From a virus, in the IMG/VR virus record IMGVR_UViG_3300035670_000360, positions 1 through 47,053 of that record: 47,053 nucleotides of DNA; one strand, given 5' to 3'. Both the position numbers and the translations under genes were made by a program. Of this stretch, positions 25,065 to 33,014 are shown piece after piece. A model generated the notes under the pieces. That model was not told where the DNA came from. It saw only the letters and a list, made by a program, of their open reading frames with translations, and did no database searches. The first letter of the stretch is position 1, and the number at the start of each line of letters is the position of its first letter.

Positions 25065-27710
25065 CTAAAGAGCCAGTTTTGAACGCAGATATGCACACTC
25101 AAGCGCAAGCGCCTGCTCGTATCGAATTCCGTATGCTTCACCTGCGGAAACGATCTTGCGCTTCTTCACCTTCCCCTCCTCATCCAGTTCGGCATAACCC
25201 TTCTTGTCCGTGACCGGCGCATACTCGTCGCCCCACGAATCCCAGCACAGAATCCCATACGCAAATGGGTCGATGCCCTCAGACTCGAACGCCTCTTTGA
25301 CGCGTTGGGCAATCAGGCCAATGTGCGTGCGTGCGCCGTCGCCTTTCTTCTGCACGGCGTCTTTGAACTTATACTGCACATAGTTCACCTTGCCCCATGC
25401 CTTCAGCACTTTCGCGTCTATTTCACGGATTGCTTGTTTCAGTCGTTCGTCTGACGTGTTGATCGTGCCGTTGCCTGCATGCACTTCCGACCAGCGGTTG
25501 CCGGATTTACCAAGAGTCTGTGTATTGTCAGCAGCAGGGTAGAAGTGACCAGCTGCGGCCATGCTGACTCGTGTTGTTCCGCCACCAGCAAGCAGGGAAA
25601 AAACCTCAGTCTGATGGTTGTACGCGATGCCGCCACCGATTGCGCCGGTTTCGTCATGCATCGTGAATCTGCCAGTCTGGTTCGTCAGTCCCTGTGATAC
25701 CCGATAACCACCGAGATCTTGAGTGTAGATTTCGTGTATATCGGCGCCGGTCACGTTGGCTTTGTAATCCTGAGTGGTCGAATCAAGCACATTACCCCTA
25801 CAAGATACATTACCAAGGTTAGTGATCGCGTGACACCTAATCCCATACGCGGGAGAGTTGCTGACGTCAACGTTTACAACAATTCGGTTTTCATCAATTG
25901 CAACGCGAGCTGGTGATGCGTTACTAGATATATGCATGATTCCACAAGCATCGTCACCGTAAGCCGCTAAAGAGCCGAATATGACGTTGGTAGCGTAGTT
26001 ACGTTTTACGTTAATAATCCAATTTCTGCTGATCGACGAGTTTGATTTGCAAACGGCGAAGATCCCGCAGAAGCCACCCACATTTTCAATCCAATTATCA
26101 TCGCATTTTAGAACGTAGTTACCCGTATTCTGTACCGCATTGACCCCAATACCACCAACATTTGTGATTGTATTGCGCGAAATAACCGAATACCCCGTAT
26201 ATGACACTACGCCATGGTTCCCGTCAAAACTGACATAGTCAGTGTTATCAATAAAGTTATCTGTGATTTCTATATAATCGCAAAACTCTTTAACGGTTAT
26301 TGCCCCGTCTACCCCGTTCCGTATGTTTTTTAATGTGTTTGATGTAACTATTGCATGTTGCACGGTCCGAATATAAATTCCCTCACAGTCCCCGCCAGCT
26401 GCGTCAGAGTTTTGTAAATCGTAGATTCGATTCCCGGAGATGTAGCACGACAGTGCTTCATGCACCATGAATGCGTGGACTTCTGCCTCTCCAGCATAAG
26501 TTGAAAGAAACCCACTAACGAAGTTATTAGTGATCGACACATGTCCACGATTTGACGGGACCCATACGTCATAACCCCAAAACACCGCCTGAACTGATGA
26601 TGACCCCTCGAAATCCTTGAACACGTTGCCGTCGATCACGCCCAAATCCATGCGCTTATAGATTGCATAGACGCCCCAACGCTCTAATCCCGTGAACTGG
26701 CTGTTGCGCACAATGATCCGTTCAACGCCAGAGTTCGCATCATCTCCAACCACGCCCTGTAAATACAAAGCGTCGCGCGAATCTTTGAAAATGCACGATT
26801 CGGCAACAATCTCATCCGCTGGAGTAGTTGCGCCAGATGCCGGAATTCCGCGCACAACAGTTTCGAAATCCGTAAAAGTAATATCTCTGGCAATCAACCC
26901 CTGCTCGATGTTGATGAAGTTTTGCGTTCCTTCACCCTTAATAATCGTGCGGCCAGCGCCATCGCCAAAAATGTGCAGCTTTGACGTGCAGAGCTTATAC
27001 GTCCACGTCGATAGGTTGTAAGTACCTACGGGGAAGTACAGCGGTTTACCAGATGCCAACGCTTCAGTGATCGCCGCTTTTACTGCCGTTGTATCATCAG
27101 TCACGCCATCACCAGTAGCACCGAAATCTAAAACACTTAGGTGATCCCGCAGCTTATCCTGCACATTAGTAGCAACGGCACCTGTACCTGCTGGGGTATA
27201 CGTTACACTAGCTGCGTCTGAAACAAGGGATGTAACTGAATCGTTTGTTACAAAATCAAACTCGTCACTGTTATTAGGAGTGGAGACTAAAGTAACTTCT
27301 GTGCTGCTAGTCTCTACATAATCCTCTAAGTTTCTAAGGCGCAGTCCGTTCTTATATACAGATAGTGAGTTTAATCCGGGGCTGTACGTGACACCAGTTA
27401 GTGTAAATTTCTTTGACACTGCGTCTGATCCGAGCTTTTTCTCAATATCCTGAGAGATGATACCAGAACCGGCGTTTACTATAGCAGTGTTAAGCTGATT
27501 AACAGTCACTGCATCTTGGTTATTCACTCCATCAGTAAGGTTGATAACCTTGTAGGAGTTCATGTCAAGGTTAGCACCCATTCCGTTTGGGGTAGCACCG
27601 TTTCGGCTAAGGGTGTTGTCAAAGGCTTGCTCTATAACGTCGTTGTTGGCGTTATAGGTATCCTTTACACCAGACCCCGACTGTATATCCGTTAGAGTTA
27701 CCTTCGGCAT
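25065..27710 (-). CDS. Tail spike with beta-helix and S74 self-cleaving chaperone domain
   Basis: This 881-residue adhesin has an N-terminal virion-anchoring part (residues 1-180: LTDIQSGSGVKDTYNANND, NLDMNSYKVINLTDGV, CVYKNGLRL-like region), then a beta-helix start LSVLDFGATGDGVTDDTTAVKAA at about 190, the classic opening of pectate-lyase-type tail spikes. A long repetitive Asn/Gly beta-helix follows, then a C-terminal intramolecular chaperone (INTSDERLKQAIREID to the end), a peptidase S74 domain that trimerises the spike and cuts itself off. It probably binds or degrades capsule or O-antigen. By eye the distal part differs in base composition from the anchor, suggesting exchange. Confidence 0.9.
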   Translation of the reverse strand: MPKVTLTDIQSGSGVKDTYNANNDVIEQAFDNTLSRNGATPNGMGANLDMNSYKVINLTDGVNNQDAVTVNQLNTAIVNAGSGIISQDIEKKLGSDAVSKKFTLTGVTYSPGLNSLSVYKNGLRLRNLEDYVETSSTEVTLVSTPNNSDEFDFVTNDSVTSLVSDAASVTYTPAGTGAVATNVQDKLRDHLSVLDFGATGDGVTDDTTAVKAAITEALASGKPLYFPVGTYNLSTWTYKLCTSKLHIFGDGAGRTIIKGEGTQNFINIEQGLIARDITFTDFETVVRGIPASGATTPADEIVAESCIFKDSRDALYLQGVVGDDANSGVERIIVRNSQFTGLERWGVYAIYKRMDLGVIDGNVFKDFEGSSSVQAVFWGYDVWVPSNRGHVSITNNFVSGFLSTYAGEAEVHAFMVHEALSCYISGNRIYDLQNSDAAGGDCEGIYIRTVQHAIVTSNTLKNIRNGVDGAITVKEFCDYIEITDNFIDNTDYVSFDGNHGVVSYTGYSVISRNTITNVGGIGVNAVQNTGNYVLKCDDNWIENVGGFCGIFAVCKSNSSISRNWIINVKRNYATNVIFGSLAAYGDDACGIMHISSNASPARVAIDENRIVVNVDVSNSPAYGIRCHAITNLGNVSCRGNVLDSTTQDYKANVTGADIHEIYTQDLGGYRVSQGLTNQTGRFTMHDETGAIGGGIAYNHQTEVFSLLAGGGTTRVSMAAAGHFYPAADNTQTLGKSGNRWSEVHAGNGTINTSDERLKQAIREIDAKVLKAWGKVNYVQYKFKDAVQKKGDGARTHIGLIAQRVKEAFESEGIDPFAYGILCWDSWGDEYAPVTDKKGYAELDEEGKVKKRKIVSAGEAYGIRYEQALALECAYLRSKLAL

Positions 27711-27719
27711 GTTGGTTCC

Positions 27720-27977
27720 TTATACTGCGTTATGAGAAATCTTAACCGTGGAAGTACCACTGTGTAGAGTGTTGAACTTGTAGTTGGTACCAGCAGACAG
27801 GGTGACTACCTTGGCGTCTGACCGTGTAGTCTCCCATATAGTCTGGTACCCAATAGAGTCTGCATCAATCTGGAGCTGGCACTTGGCGTTACCAACAATA
27901 TCCACAATAACTTGGATAGAGCCAGTAGCCGTAGTAGCTCCAGACGTTGTGTTAGTGGTGTGTGTGATTAGTGCCAT
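27720..27977 (-). CDS. Small tail-region protein (85 aa)
   Basis: A Thr/Ser-rich 85-residue protein in the adhesin cluster, nine bases upstream of the tail spike start. Alternating hydrophobic residues (SIQVIVDIVGNAKCQLQI) suggest a small beta sandwich. Probably a virion or adhesin-adaptor protein by position; no family recognised. Confidence 0.65.
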   Translation of the reverse strand: MALITHTTNTTSGATTATGSIQVIVDIVGNAKCQLQIDADSIGYQTIWETTRSDAKVVTLSAGTNYKFNTLHSGTSTVKISHNAV

Positions 27978-27979
27978 GA

Positions 27980-28402
27980 TTACACACCACTTGGCATCGT
28001 GATAGTGAATGAGGAGATCGACACCGTTCCACCAGAAGTAATAGAAGTTGAGTTCAGGTTGATGGTAGCCCCTGAGGTTCCAACGTCACAATCAAAAACT
28101 GTTACACCATTGCTATCTACTATCCGTGCCCACGTTGCAGTCCCAGTAGCGTTTGCACTGGTATCATCAGTAAGAGCGGTTGCTGCGGTAGCTACCCCTG
28201 AGGAGTTAGCTGCTCCAAAGGCTGGGTCTTGGAAAGTAATTTCCGCAAGTAGTGTCTGAGTAGAAACTGCGGTGTTAGCATTTGCTGGCTGAGAGCCATC
28301 ATAAATCTTAATGACGCCAGCACCAGCACCACCATCAATAAGGTCTACCACCGCGTCACACGCGGCTTGTTGCGTTGCCTGAGCAAGTCGTAAGTTAGCC
28401 AT
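27980..28402 (-). CDS. Tail-region protein (140 aa)
   Basis: A 140-residue protein starting MANLRLAQATQQAACDAVVDLIDGG and continuing IKIYDGSQPANANTAV and LAEITFQDPAFG. This opening is familiar from small structural proteins encoded beside tail genes in many phages. The rest is Ala/Thr/Ser-rich beta. It ends two bases before the 85-residue gene. Role in the virion is likely but unspecified. Confidence 0.7.
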   Translation of the reverse strand: MANLRLAQATQQAACDAVVDLIDGGAGAGVIKIYDGSQPANANTAVSTQTLLAEITFQDPAFGAANSSGVATAATALTDDTSANATGTATWARIVDSNGVTVFDCDVGTSGATINLNSTSITSGGTVSISSFTITMPSGV

Positions 28403-28619
28403 TGTTTTCCATCTCCAAATAATATCTAAGGTTAACCAAATCTTCTAGGGACTTCTTCAAGTCCCCTCTATTGTCTTTACCACGTTCTATGTATCTCTTG
28501 ACCTTTTGTATACGGAGGGCTATGACCTCTTTATCAAAAGATACAAACCCCGGTCTGTTCTCTGACAGTAACTTAAGGTACAGACGTTTTCCTGCTTCAA
28601 ACTTGTCTTTGTTTATCAT
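28395..28619 (-). CDS. Small helical protein (74 aa), possible small terminase candidate
   Basis: Start chosen at ATG 28619 (MINKDKFEAGKRLYL) with GGAG upstream; an earlier in-frame ATG at 28643 lies inside the preceding gene. The product is highly charged and helical (EVIALRIQKVKRYIERG, DLKKSLEDLVNLRYYLE). No small terminase is otherwise evident, and size and basic helices would allow it, but this is only a suggestion; it may equally be a tail adaptor. Confidence 0.6.
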   Translation of the reverse strand: MINKDKFEAGKRLYLKLLSENRPGFVSFDKEVIALRIQKVKRYIERGKDNRGDLKKSLEDLVNLRYYLEMENNG

Positions 28620-30018
28620 ACACGTCTCCGAGCAATGGGTCAAGTAGATCCCTATATAAATGTGACACGGTCGCTTGTAGTCCAGAGGATGGACGTGTTA
28701 TATACGCGAACCCAGTGATTGACATAAGAGTCCCAGCCCCATCACCAATGATCTCTATCCACCCGGAGGAACTTCCAGTTACAACTTGTAGTGTTCCTGC
28801 TCCTGTTCCTGTAGTCTTAACAGATCCAGATGCGCTACCAGTAACAGCAGAGAGTGTTCCTGCCCCCGTCCCATACTGGCCTGTAGTGAATATCCCGTCA
28901 CTATCCCCTGTAACCGCTTGTAGTGTCCCGGCAGCAGTTGCTGTGTACTTCAGTATACCATAGGAACTACCAGTTGCTGATTGTAATGTACCAGCACCAT
29001 TGCCTATAACTGGTACTTCCCCAACAGAACTCCCTGTTACTGCTGAGAGAGTACCTTCTCCGGTGCCCATCACCCAAACGATACCAGAGGAACTCCCTGT
29101 TGCAGCCTGTAAAGTACCGGCAGCGGAGCCGGAGATGCCAACGAACCCAGAGGAACTTCCTGTGACTGCTGAGAGTGTGCCCTCTCCAGCTCCTGTGTAC
29201 TTTAGTACCCCAGAGGAACTCCCTGTTACAGACTGGAGAGTACCAGCAGCGGAGCCGGATGCGCTGCCAGCCGTAACAACCCAAGTCGGCACCATTTCAA
29301 GCAAACGATTGCGCACGTATGCGTCAGGGTTTTGCGCAAAGGCTAATATTTTGTCTTCTGGAAATGCTTTGTCGAAACAAAAGATATACGGGCCAAGCAA
29401 TCCGCGATACCCGGCTGAGTTGCCTTCGCCCCCGATATATATCCTTTCGCTCGATCCACCGGACAAAGTTAACGAAGATGTCCCAGTGTCTGTCTGTGTT
29501 CCTTCGGATGACACCCCCACCGAATGGCCGGATGTTTTGTAAATTACCCCAAAATACCCTTGCACATTCGTTGTTTCTAGGTTCGAAAACTGAATGTCAG
29601 CAACGCCTTTTTTAGTATAACCAATATCTCCGGTGTTGTTATACTGTTCGCCTTTTAGTGACCAGCCGCGCGCCGATGATTCACTTCCCACCGACATCGC
29701 GGCCATCGAGAGGGTTGCATTACTAACCGCCGCCGATGTCGCCAGAACGGTAAACGGCGCATCATCGATTGCTGCATAAATCTCAATCATTTGCGATCGA
29801 TTGAAGAACACGCCAGCCGCCGCGCTGGTGCAATCCATCTCATAGCCGCCTAGCGACGACGGTTTATAGGCAGGGGAGCTTAAATTACCGGCTTGCAAAG
29901 CTCGCGTTTTAAGCTCAATCCAGCCCGACCCGGTACACTTAAAAACCGCGACAAGTGACTCCCGGATGTCGCTCCGGATGTCCTCGATGCTGTCAATGTG
30001 TGGCCATTGTCTAAGCAT
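28597..30018 (-). CDS. Tail adhesin: LamG-like head domain plus nine ~21-residue repeats
   Basis: This 473-residue protein has two parts. Residues 1-245 look like a concanavalin/LamG-type jelly roll, ending in GLLGPYIFCFDKAFPEDKILAFAQNP, a signature seen in such folds. Residues about 250-440 are nine copies of a ~21-residue unit around AGTLQAVTGSSSG, likely a repetitive beta stalk. A short charged tail follows (SHLYRDLLDPLLGDVYDK). Base composition changes at about 29280: the jelly-roll part is more GC-rich than the repeat part, suggesting fusion of an acquired receptor-binding head to a resident stalk. Confidence 0.7.
   Translation of the reverse strand: MLRQWPHIDSIEDIRSDIRESLVAVFKCTGSGWIELKTRALQAGNLSSPAYKPSSLGGYEMDCTSAAAGVFFNRSQMIEIYAAIDDAPFTVLATSAAVSNATLSMAAMSVGSESSARGWSLKGEQYNNTGDIGYTKKGVADIQFSNLETTNVQGYFGVIYKTSGHSVGVSSEGTQTDTGTSSLTLSGGSSERIYIGGEGNSAGYRGLLGPYIFCFDKAFPEDKILAFAQNPDAYVRNRLLEMVPTWVVTAGSASGSAAGTLQSVTGSSSGVLKYTGAGEGTLSAVTGSSSGFVGISGSAAGTLQAATGSSSGIVWVMGTGEGTLSAVTGSSVGEVPVIGNGAGTLQSATGSSYGILKYTATAAGTLQAVTGDSDGIFTTGQYGTGAGTLSAVTGSASGSVKTTGTGAGTLQVVTGSSSGWIEIIGDGAGTLMSITGFAYITRPSSGLQATVSHLYRDLLDPLLGDVYDKQRQV
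28660..29275 (-). repeat. Tandem ~63-bp coding repeats in the tail adhesin gene
   Basis: Nine imperfect units encode variants of GTGAGTLSAVTGSSSGxVxxx; one unit is slightly longer. Nucleotide identity between units is high in the core, so recombination could change repeat number and fibre length. Confidence 0.85.
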
Positions 30019-30019
30019 T

Positions 30020-30412
30020 TTATACTGTGGTCACGACGGCCAGTTTGTATGTGACCGTCACTGTAACGGTCGCGCCAGAGTTATTTGTAACATGCACCTT
30101 AAAGCTGCTATAGTCCGTCGCGGGTATTGAATAAACCCGTCGGTATGTCGTGCTCGTCGAGTATGGTAGTTGATAAGCCCTCGCCGGGACGTCAGCAACC
30201 GCCTCATCAGTACTGTTCGAATCAGCTAACAGATAGACTTTCAGACCTTCCGTTGCTGTGCCACCGTAAGCACATGCAACGCTTATTTGGCACGCTATCT
30301 TCTGATCAAGAGAGATCGCGGCCGTAGTCGCTGTGCTCGTGTTTGTGACTGATGACGCAGCAATGCTAGTAGTGCTCCAGTTCGTGTCCCAATCAATGTA
30401 TTGCGTTCCCAT
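30020..30412 (-). CDS. Tail-region protein (130 aa), unknown
   Basis: Begins at ATG 30412, overlapping the previous stop as TGATG. A Ser/Thr/Ala-rich beta protein (MGTQYIDWDTNWSTTSIAAS; SFKVHVTNNSGATVTVTVTYKL at the end in part) without enzymatic motif. Its composition resembles the GC-rich adhesin head next to it, so it may have been acquired with it. Probably a virion adaptor or decoration protein. Confidence 0.65.
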   Translation of the reverse strand: MGTQYIDWDTNWSTTSIAASSVTNTSTATTAAISLDQKIACQISVACAYGGTATEGLKVYLLADSNSTDEAVADVPARAYQLPYSTSTTYRRVYSIPATDYSSFKVHVTNNSGATVTVTVTYKLAVVTTV

Positions 30413-30762
30413 CACCCACCCCAGCTTGTGCCGTTATAGAACAATCCGACATATTTATATCTTTCGTCATATTCGGCGGCTGCAATCTGGGCTAGTGCGG
30501 CTCTGTCTGCAATAAGTTGGTCGCGAACCTGTTGACTTGTCCAGCCATCTGGGCGCCGGAAAGTGTGTAGATACTCATACACTGCCCCGTTTTTCAGCCC
30601 GTCTTTACCGGCTTGATCCAAATTTGTTGAGGTACCGCGCGCAGGTTCGCGCGAGGAATTAACCGCGCCAGCTAACTGCTTGTTTGCTGGTACGTCGTAA
30701 TAATATGCGACGTTGATCTGATTACGATCACCGCCGAGCGTTTCCAATAAAATATTTGGCAT
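30412..30762 (-). CDS. Tail-region protein (116 aa), unknown
   Basis: Starts MPNILLETLGGDRNQINVAYYYDVPANKQ and ends YVGLFYNGTSWGG. It has a central helical segment with QQVRDQLIADRAALAQIAAAEYDERYKY. Coupled to its downstream neighbour by overlap and starting two bases after the upstream gene. No family recognised; position in the adhesin cluster suggests a virion role. Confidence 0.65.
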   Translation of the reverse strand: MPNILLETLGGDRNQINVAYYYDVPANKQLAGAVNSSREPARGTSTNLDQAGKDGLKNGAVYEYLHTFRRPDGWTSQQVRDQLIADRAALAQIAAAEYDERYKYVGLFYNGTSWGG

Positions 30763-30764
30763 TG

Positions 30765-31970
30765 TTAAACCCTCTTATAGAAATATACTGAGCCTGTCGT
30801 GGTATTGAACGTCACAAAACAAGATTTGCCGCCCCATTGACCAACATATCGGAATCGCCCAAACGGGCCGCCCCCACCACCGCCTGCTGGTGACGTTGGT
30901 GTGACGGTATTACCACCTACCGGAGCCTCTGCTGTAACCGTCAATGCAATCGGATCGACAACATAGATGTTTGCACCACCGATCCAAGCAATGTTTTCGC
31001 CATTCGCAGCATCATAATCAAAACCCAATTCAGCAGTTCTAGCCACTGCGGAACCGCCACCCGTCCAAGTGTCGTTTTGTGAAACAACGCTTGGGGAATC
31101 AGGCGCGGATATGTCAATCAATGTGGGTTTTGACGACCCAAGAACAACAAGCAACTCATTGGCAACGTCATGCACAACGGTGCTCCAATGCGTTTCGAAA
31201 TCGCTAAAGTATGGCGCCGATGTGTACCAATTAAGCCTAAGCGTCGGCGTTGCTGGTGATGCCGGGTTGCGACTCCACAACCCGCCGCGCGTCACGATCC
31301 AGAATCTATTGTTTACAGAATCCCAGCAGGTCAGCAGATTTCCTGCGTAAACGTAATCATTACCGCCGCTTTGTGCGGTCAGTTCTGTGTATGTGTCAGT
31401 ATCTGGTGTATAAGACCACGCCGCGCCACCAAACAGCCCTGTGTCAACTCCAGAAGGACTGCCGCCGCCACGAAAAAACACATCGGACGTTTCAGAATAT
31501 GCCAAACCGCTGTACGTGTGATATGCACTTGGCCTACTTGTATCGTCTTGATACCCGTCAGGGGTTGAATAACTTGCCGACACATCCGGCCAGCTAACGC
31601 GCTCCCACGCCATAGCAGCGACATTGAAGCGATACCATTCGTTGCCGTGATAGTCCAAATGACCGCCACCGTTTACATATAACGCTTTCCGTCGGTCGGA
31701 ATACACCGCTCCGGAGTATTTCGTTATCCCTGCAAACTGTGTGCTTCCGCTTAGCGCAGTCCACTCACCAGTAGTTAAGGGTGAATCTAACGACACGGTC
31801 GGATCAGGGCTTAACGTCGAAAGTGTATCCCCTGTATATTCGTACCATGTACCCGGAGTCATAGTAGTGAGTACATGATTAGCATAAGGATCAGTCTCAA
31901 CATACCTGTCAGTTACCTTCTTATCTGGTGACTGAGGTAGATCCTCTACTAATGGGAATACAAGGGTCAT
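30765..31970 (-). CDS. Tail protein with beta-propeller-like region; first gene of the late operon
   Basis: This 401-residue protein has an N-terminal segment (residues 1-60: VFPLVEDLPQSPDKKVTDRY, TPGTWYEYTGDTL) in the codon style of the phage core and a distal part with kelch- or propeller-like repeats (WSYTPDTDTYTELTAQSGG, NNRFWIVTRGGLWSRNP, WIGGANIYVVDP), Gly-rich near the C-terminus. It is likely a receptor-binding tail protein. It is the first leftward gene after the control region, so late transcription begins with the adhesins. Confidence 0.7.
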   Translation of the reverse strand: MTLVFPLVEDLPQSPDKKVTDRYVETDPYANHVLTTMTPGTWYEYTGDTLSTLSPDPTVSLDSPLTTGEWTALSGSTQFAGITKYSGAVYSDRRKALYVNGGGHLDYHGNEWYRFNVAAMAWERVSWPDVSASYSTPDGYQDDTSRPSAYHTYSGLAYSETSDVFFRGGGSPSGVDTGLFGGAAWSYTPDTDTYTELTAQSGGNDYVYAGNLLTCWDSVNNRFWIVTRGGLWSRNPASPATPTLRLNWYTSAPYFSDFETHWSTVVHDVANELLVVLGSSKPTLIDISAPDSPSVVSQNDTWTGGGSAVARTAELGFDYDAANGENIAWIGGANIYVVDPIALTVTAEAPVGGNTVTPTSPAGGGGGGPFGRFRYVGQWGGKSCFVTFNTTTGSVYFYKRV

Positions 31971-32062
31971 TAGGTTATCCTTGGTGTATAATGTAAGTAC
32001 TTGTTACGATTTACCTACAGTTATAAACATATGTAGATAATATTAATCATATATTATTATAA

Positions 32063-32078
32063 AGGCGCGAGAGCGCCT
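32063..32078 (-). terminator. GC hairpin in the late-operon leader (attenuator or terminator)
   Basis: AGGCGC-GAGA-GCGCCT is a perfect 6-bp stem. On the minus strand it is followed by TTTATAATAATATA, a weak U-rich tract, so it could stop or attenuate leftward transcripts about 90 bp before the first late gene, or mark the upstream end of the late promoter region. On the plus strand no U-tract follows. Confidence 0.45.
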
Positions 32079-32088
32079 CTATGGGGTA

Positions 32089-32208
32089 ACCATTCGTGTC
32101 AGAATCTTTGATTCGTTACCGAATGTAGTACCAATGTTTCATTGGTGTTCTAATGAATTTATTTTAGCATATTTTTCACAAAAAGTAAAATATATGTACC
32201 ATTCGTGT
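32089..32208. repeat. Two exact 11-bp direct repeats ACCATTCGTGT
   Basis: Copies at 32089-32099 and 32198-32208, 109 bp apart, in otherwise AT-rich leader DNA of the late operon. A partial copy (ACCATTCG) occurs near 32600. They could be operator or promoter elements for the leftward arm; no -35/-10 pair is convincing. Confidence 0.5.
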
Positions 32209-32314
32209 ACTAAGTAGCTGATATGTAACACATGGGTGTCCGCAAGGAGTGCCACAAAAATTGCCTAGAAATTTCCGAGGGGTTAAATGCAGGTACAAAG
32301 ACCCCCACACCCCC

Positions 32315-32462
32315 GGGTACACCCACAGGCACACCCGTGTGTACGCATGTGTACGCACAGGCACACGTGTGCACAGGGGTACACACGCGAGCACCCACGT
32401 ACGTGTGTACACACGGGTATACGCACGCGTACGCGTATGCACCCGTGTACGTACGCGTGTAG
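32315..32462. repeat. Alternating purine-pyrimidine, palindrome-dense block (Z-DNA/cruciform-prone)
   Basis: This block is built of GT/AC/GC/TA steps. Unbroken purine-pyrimidine alternation runs 32337-32359, 32397-32415, 32417-32442 and 32445-32461. Perfect palindromes include GCACACGTGTGC (32361-32372), CACGTACGTG (32397-32406), CGTGTGTACACACG (32402-32415), ACGCGTACGCGT (32425-32436) and GTACGTAC (32447-32454). No CDS explains it. Such DNA adopts Z-form or extrudes cruciforms under negative supercoiling. Confidence 0.8.
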
Positions 32463-32465
32463 CAT

Positions 32466-32479
32466 TAGGGTTAACCCTA
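32466..32479. repeat. 14-bp perfect palindrome TAGGGTTAACCCTA
   Basis: Sits four bases beyond the alternating purine-pyrimidine block. The core GGTTAACC recurs in the ATTGGTTAACC boxes at 32546, 38655 and 38730, so it may be a related protein-binding site. Confidence 0.6.
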
Positions 32480-32545
32480 GTGTCTCCAATATGCGACAGC
32501 ATTGTTGTAAATTTACCACACCATACTCCCTCACTCCCTTGCTCC

Positions 32546-32559
32546 ATTGGTTAACCCAT
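32546..32559. promoter_or_regulatory. ATTGGTTAACCCAT box
   Basis: One mismatch from the perfect palindrome ATTGGTTAACCAAT at 38730-38743. Three such boxes exist in the two main non-coding segments, suggesting a common DNA-binding protein. Confidence 0.5.
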
Positions 32560-32714
32560 TGATTACCCGCATGATCCATATGAATTCCCTTATATACACC
32601 ATTCGATCCGTACTGGTTAAAATCACAGTATGCCCTAGAACGCATTTAAACGCGTTTTAAGCCGCTTTACCTGCTACCCGCTACCCTTGCCTTGGTTCCC
32701 TTGCGAACTCGATT

Positions 32715-32785
32715 TGGCACACATCTTGCATACTTTGCACTGGCATACTACTTGCATACATTGCACACTTGGCACACATCTTGCT
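32715..32785 (+). promoter_or_regulatory. Three tandem sigma-54 promoter-like repeats
   Basis: TGGCAC-ACATC-TTGCA (32715-32730), TGGCAT-ACTAC-TTGCA (32741-32756) and TGGCAC-ACATC-TTGCT (32770-32785) each match the RpoN pattern TGGCAC-N5-TTGCW with the invariant GG and GC ten bases apart; the middle copy has one change. They are also direct repeats of 26-29 bp with TTGCATACWTTGCAC between. Reading is rightward, toward the structured RNA and early genes. They may instead be iterons for a replication or regulatory protein; the exact consensus fit is what favours sigma-54. Confidence 0.5.
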
Positions 32786-32887
32786 ATTCGCGCATACATG
32801 CGGTTCATTCATGTTCGCGTACAGAACACTGTATATCCATCCAGTCATTCGGAATACTTTACACTCAGAACCCGCATAAACACTGGT

Positions 32888-32995
32888 ATCCAGTACTTTA
32901 TACAGTGGTTTCACTGTCGATTATCTTTACACCGCTAACCCGCATGGTTCCTAGCATCCAGTGGTTTATACAGTAGTTTACTGTCGGTTTTCTTT
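32888..32995. repeat. Duplicated ~40-bp element with compensated hairpin
   Basis: Copies at 32888-32928 and 32956-32995 share ATCCAG, TTTATACAGT and ACTGTCG blocks. Each contains a 6-bp hairpin: ACAGTG-GTTT-CACTGT (32902-32917) and ACAGTA-GTT-TACTGT (32970-32984). The closing pair changes G-C to A-T together, so pairing or dyad symmetry is kept. Shorter relatives (ATCCGTACAGTA at 33003, ATCCATACAGTA near 33096) follow. Confidence 0.65.
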
Positions 32996-33014
32996 CTGGT
33001 TATCCGTACAGTAC

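Noticed and set aside
32176-32645. Several overlapping ORFs on both strands in the GT/AC-rich tract
   Set aside because: They arise because the alternating purine-pyrimidine repeat lacks stop codons; composition is low-complexity Thr/His/Val/Arg, no ribosome sites, and frames on both strands are open together.
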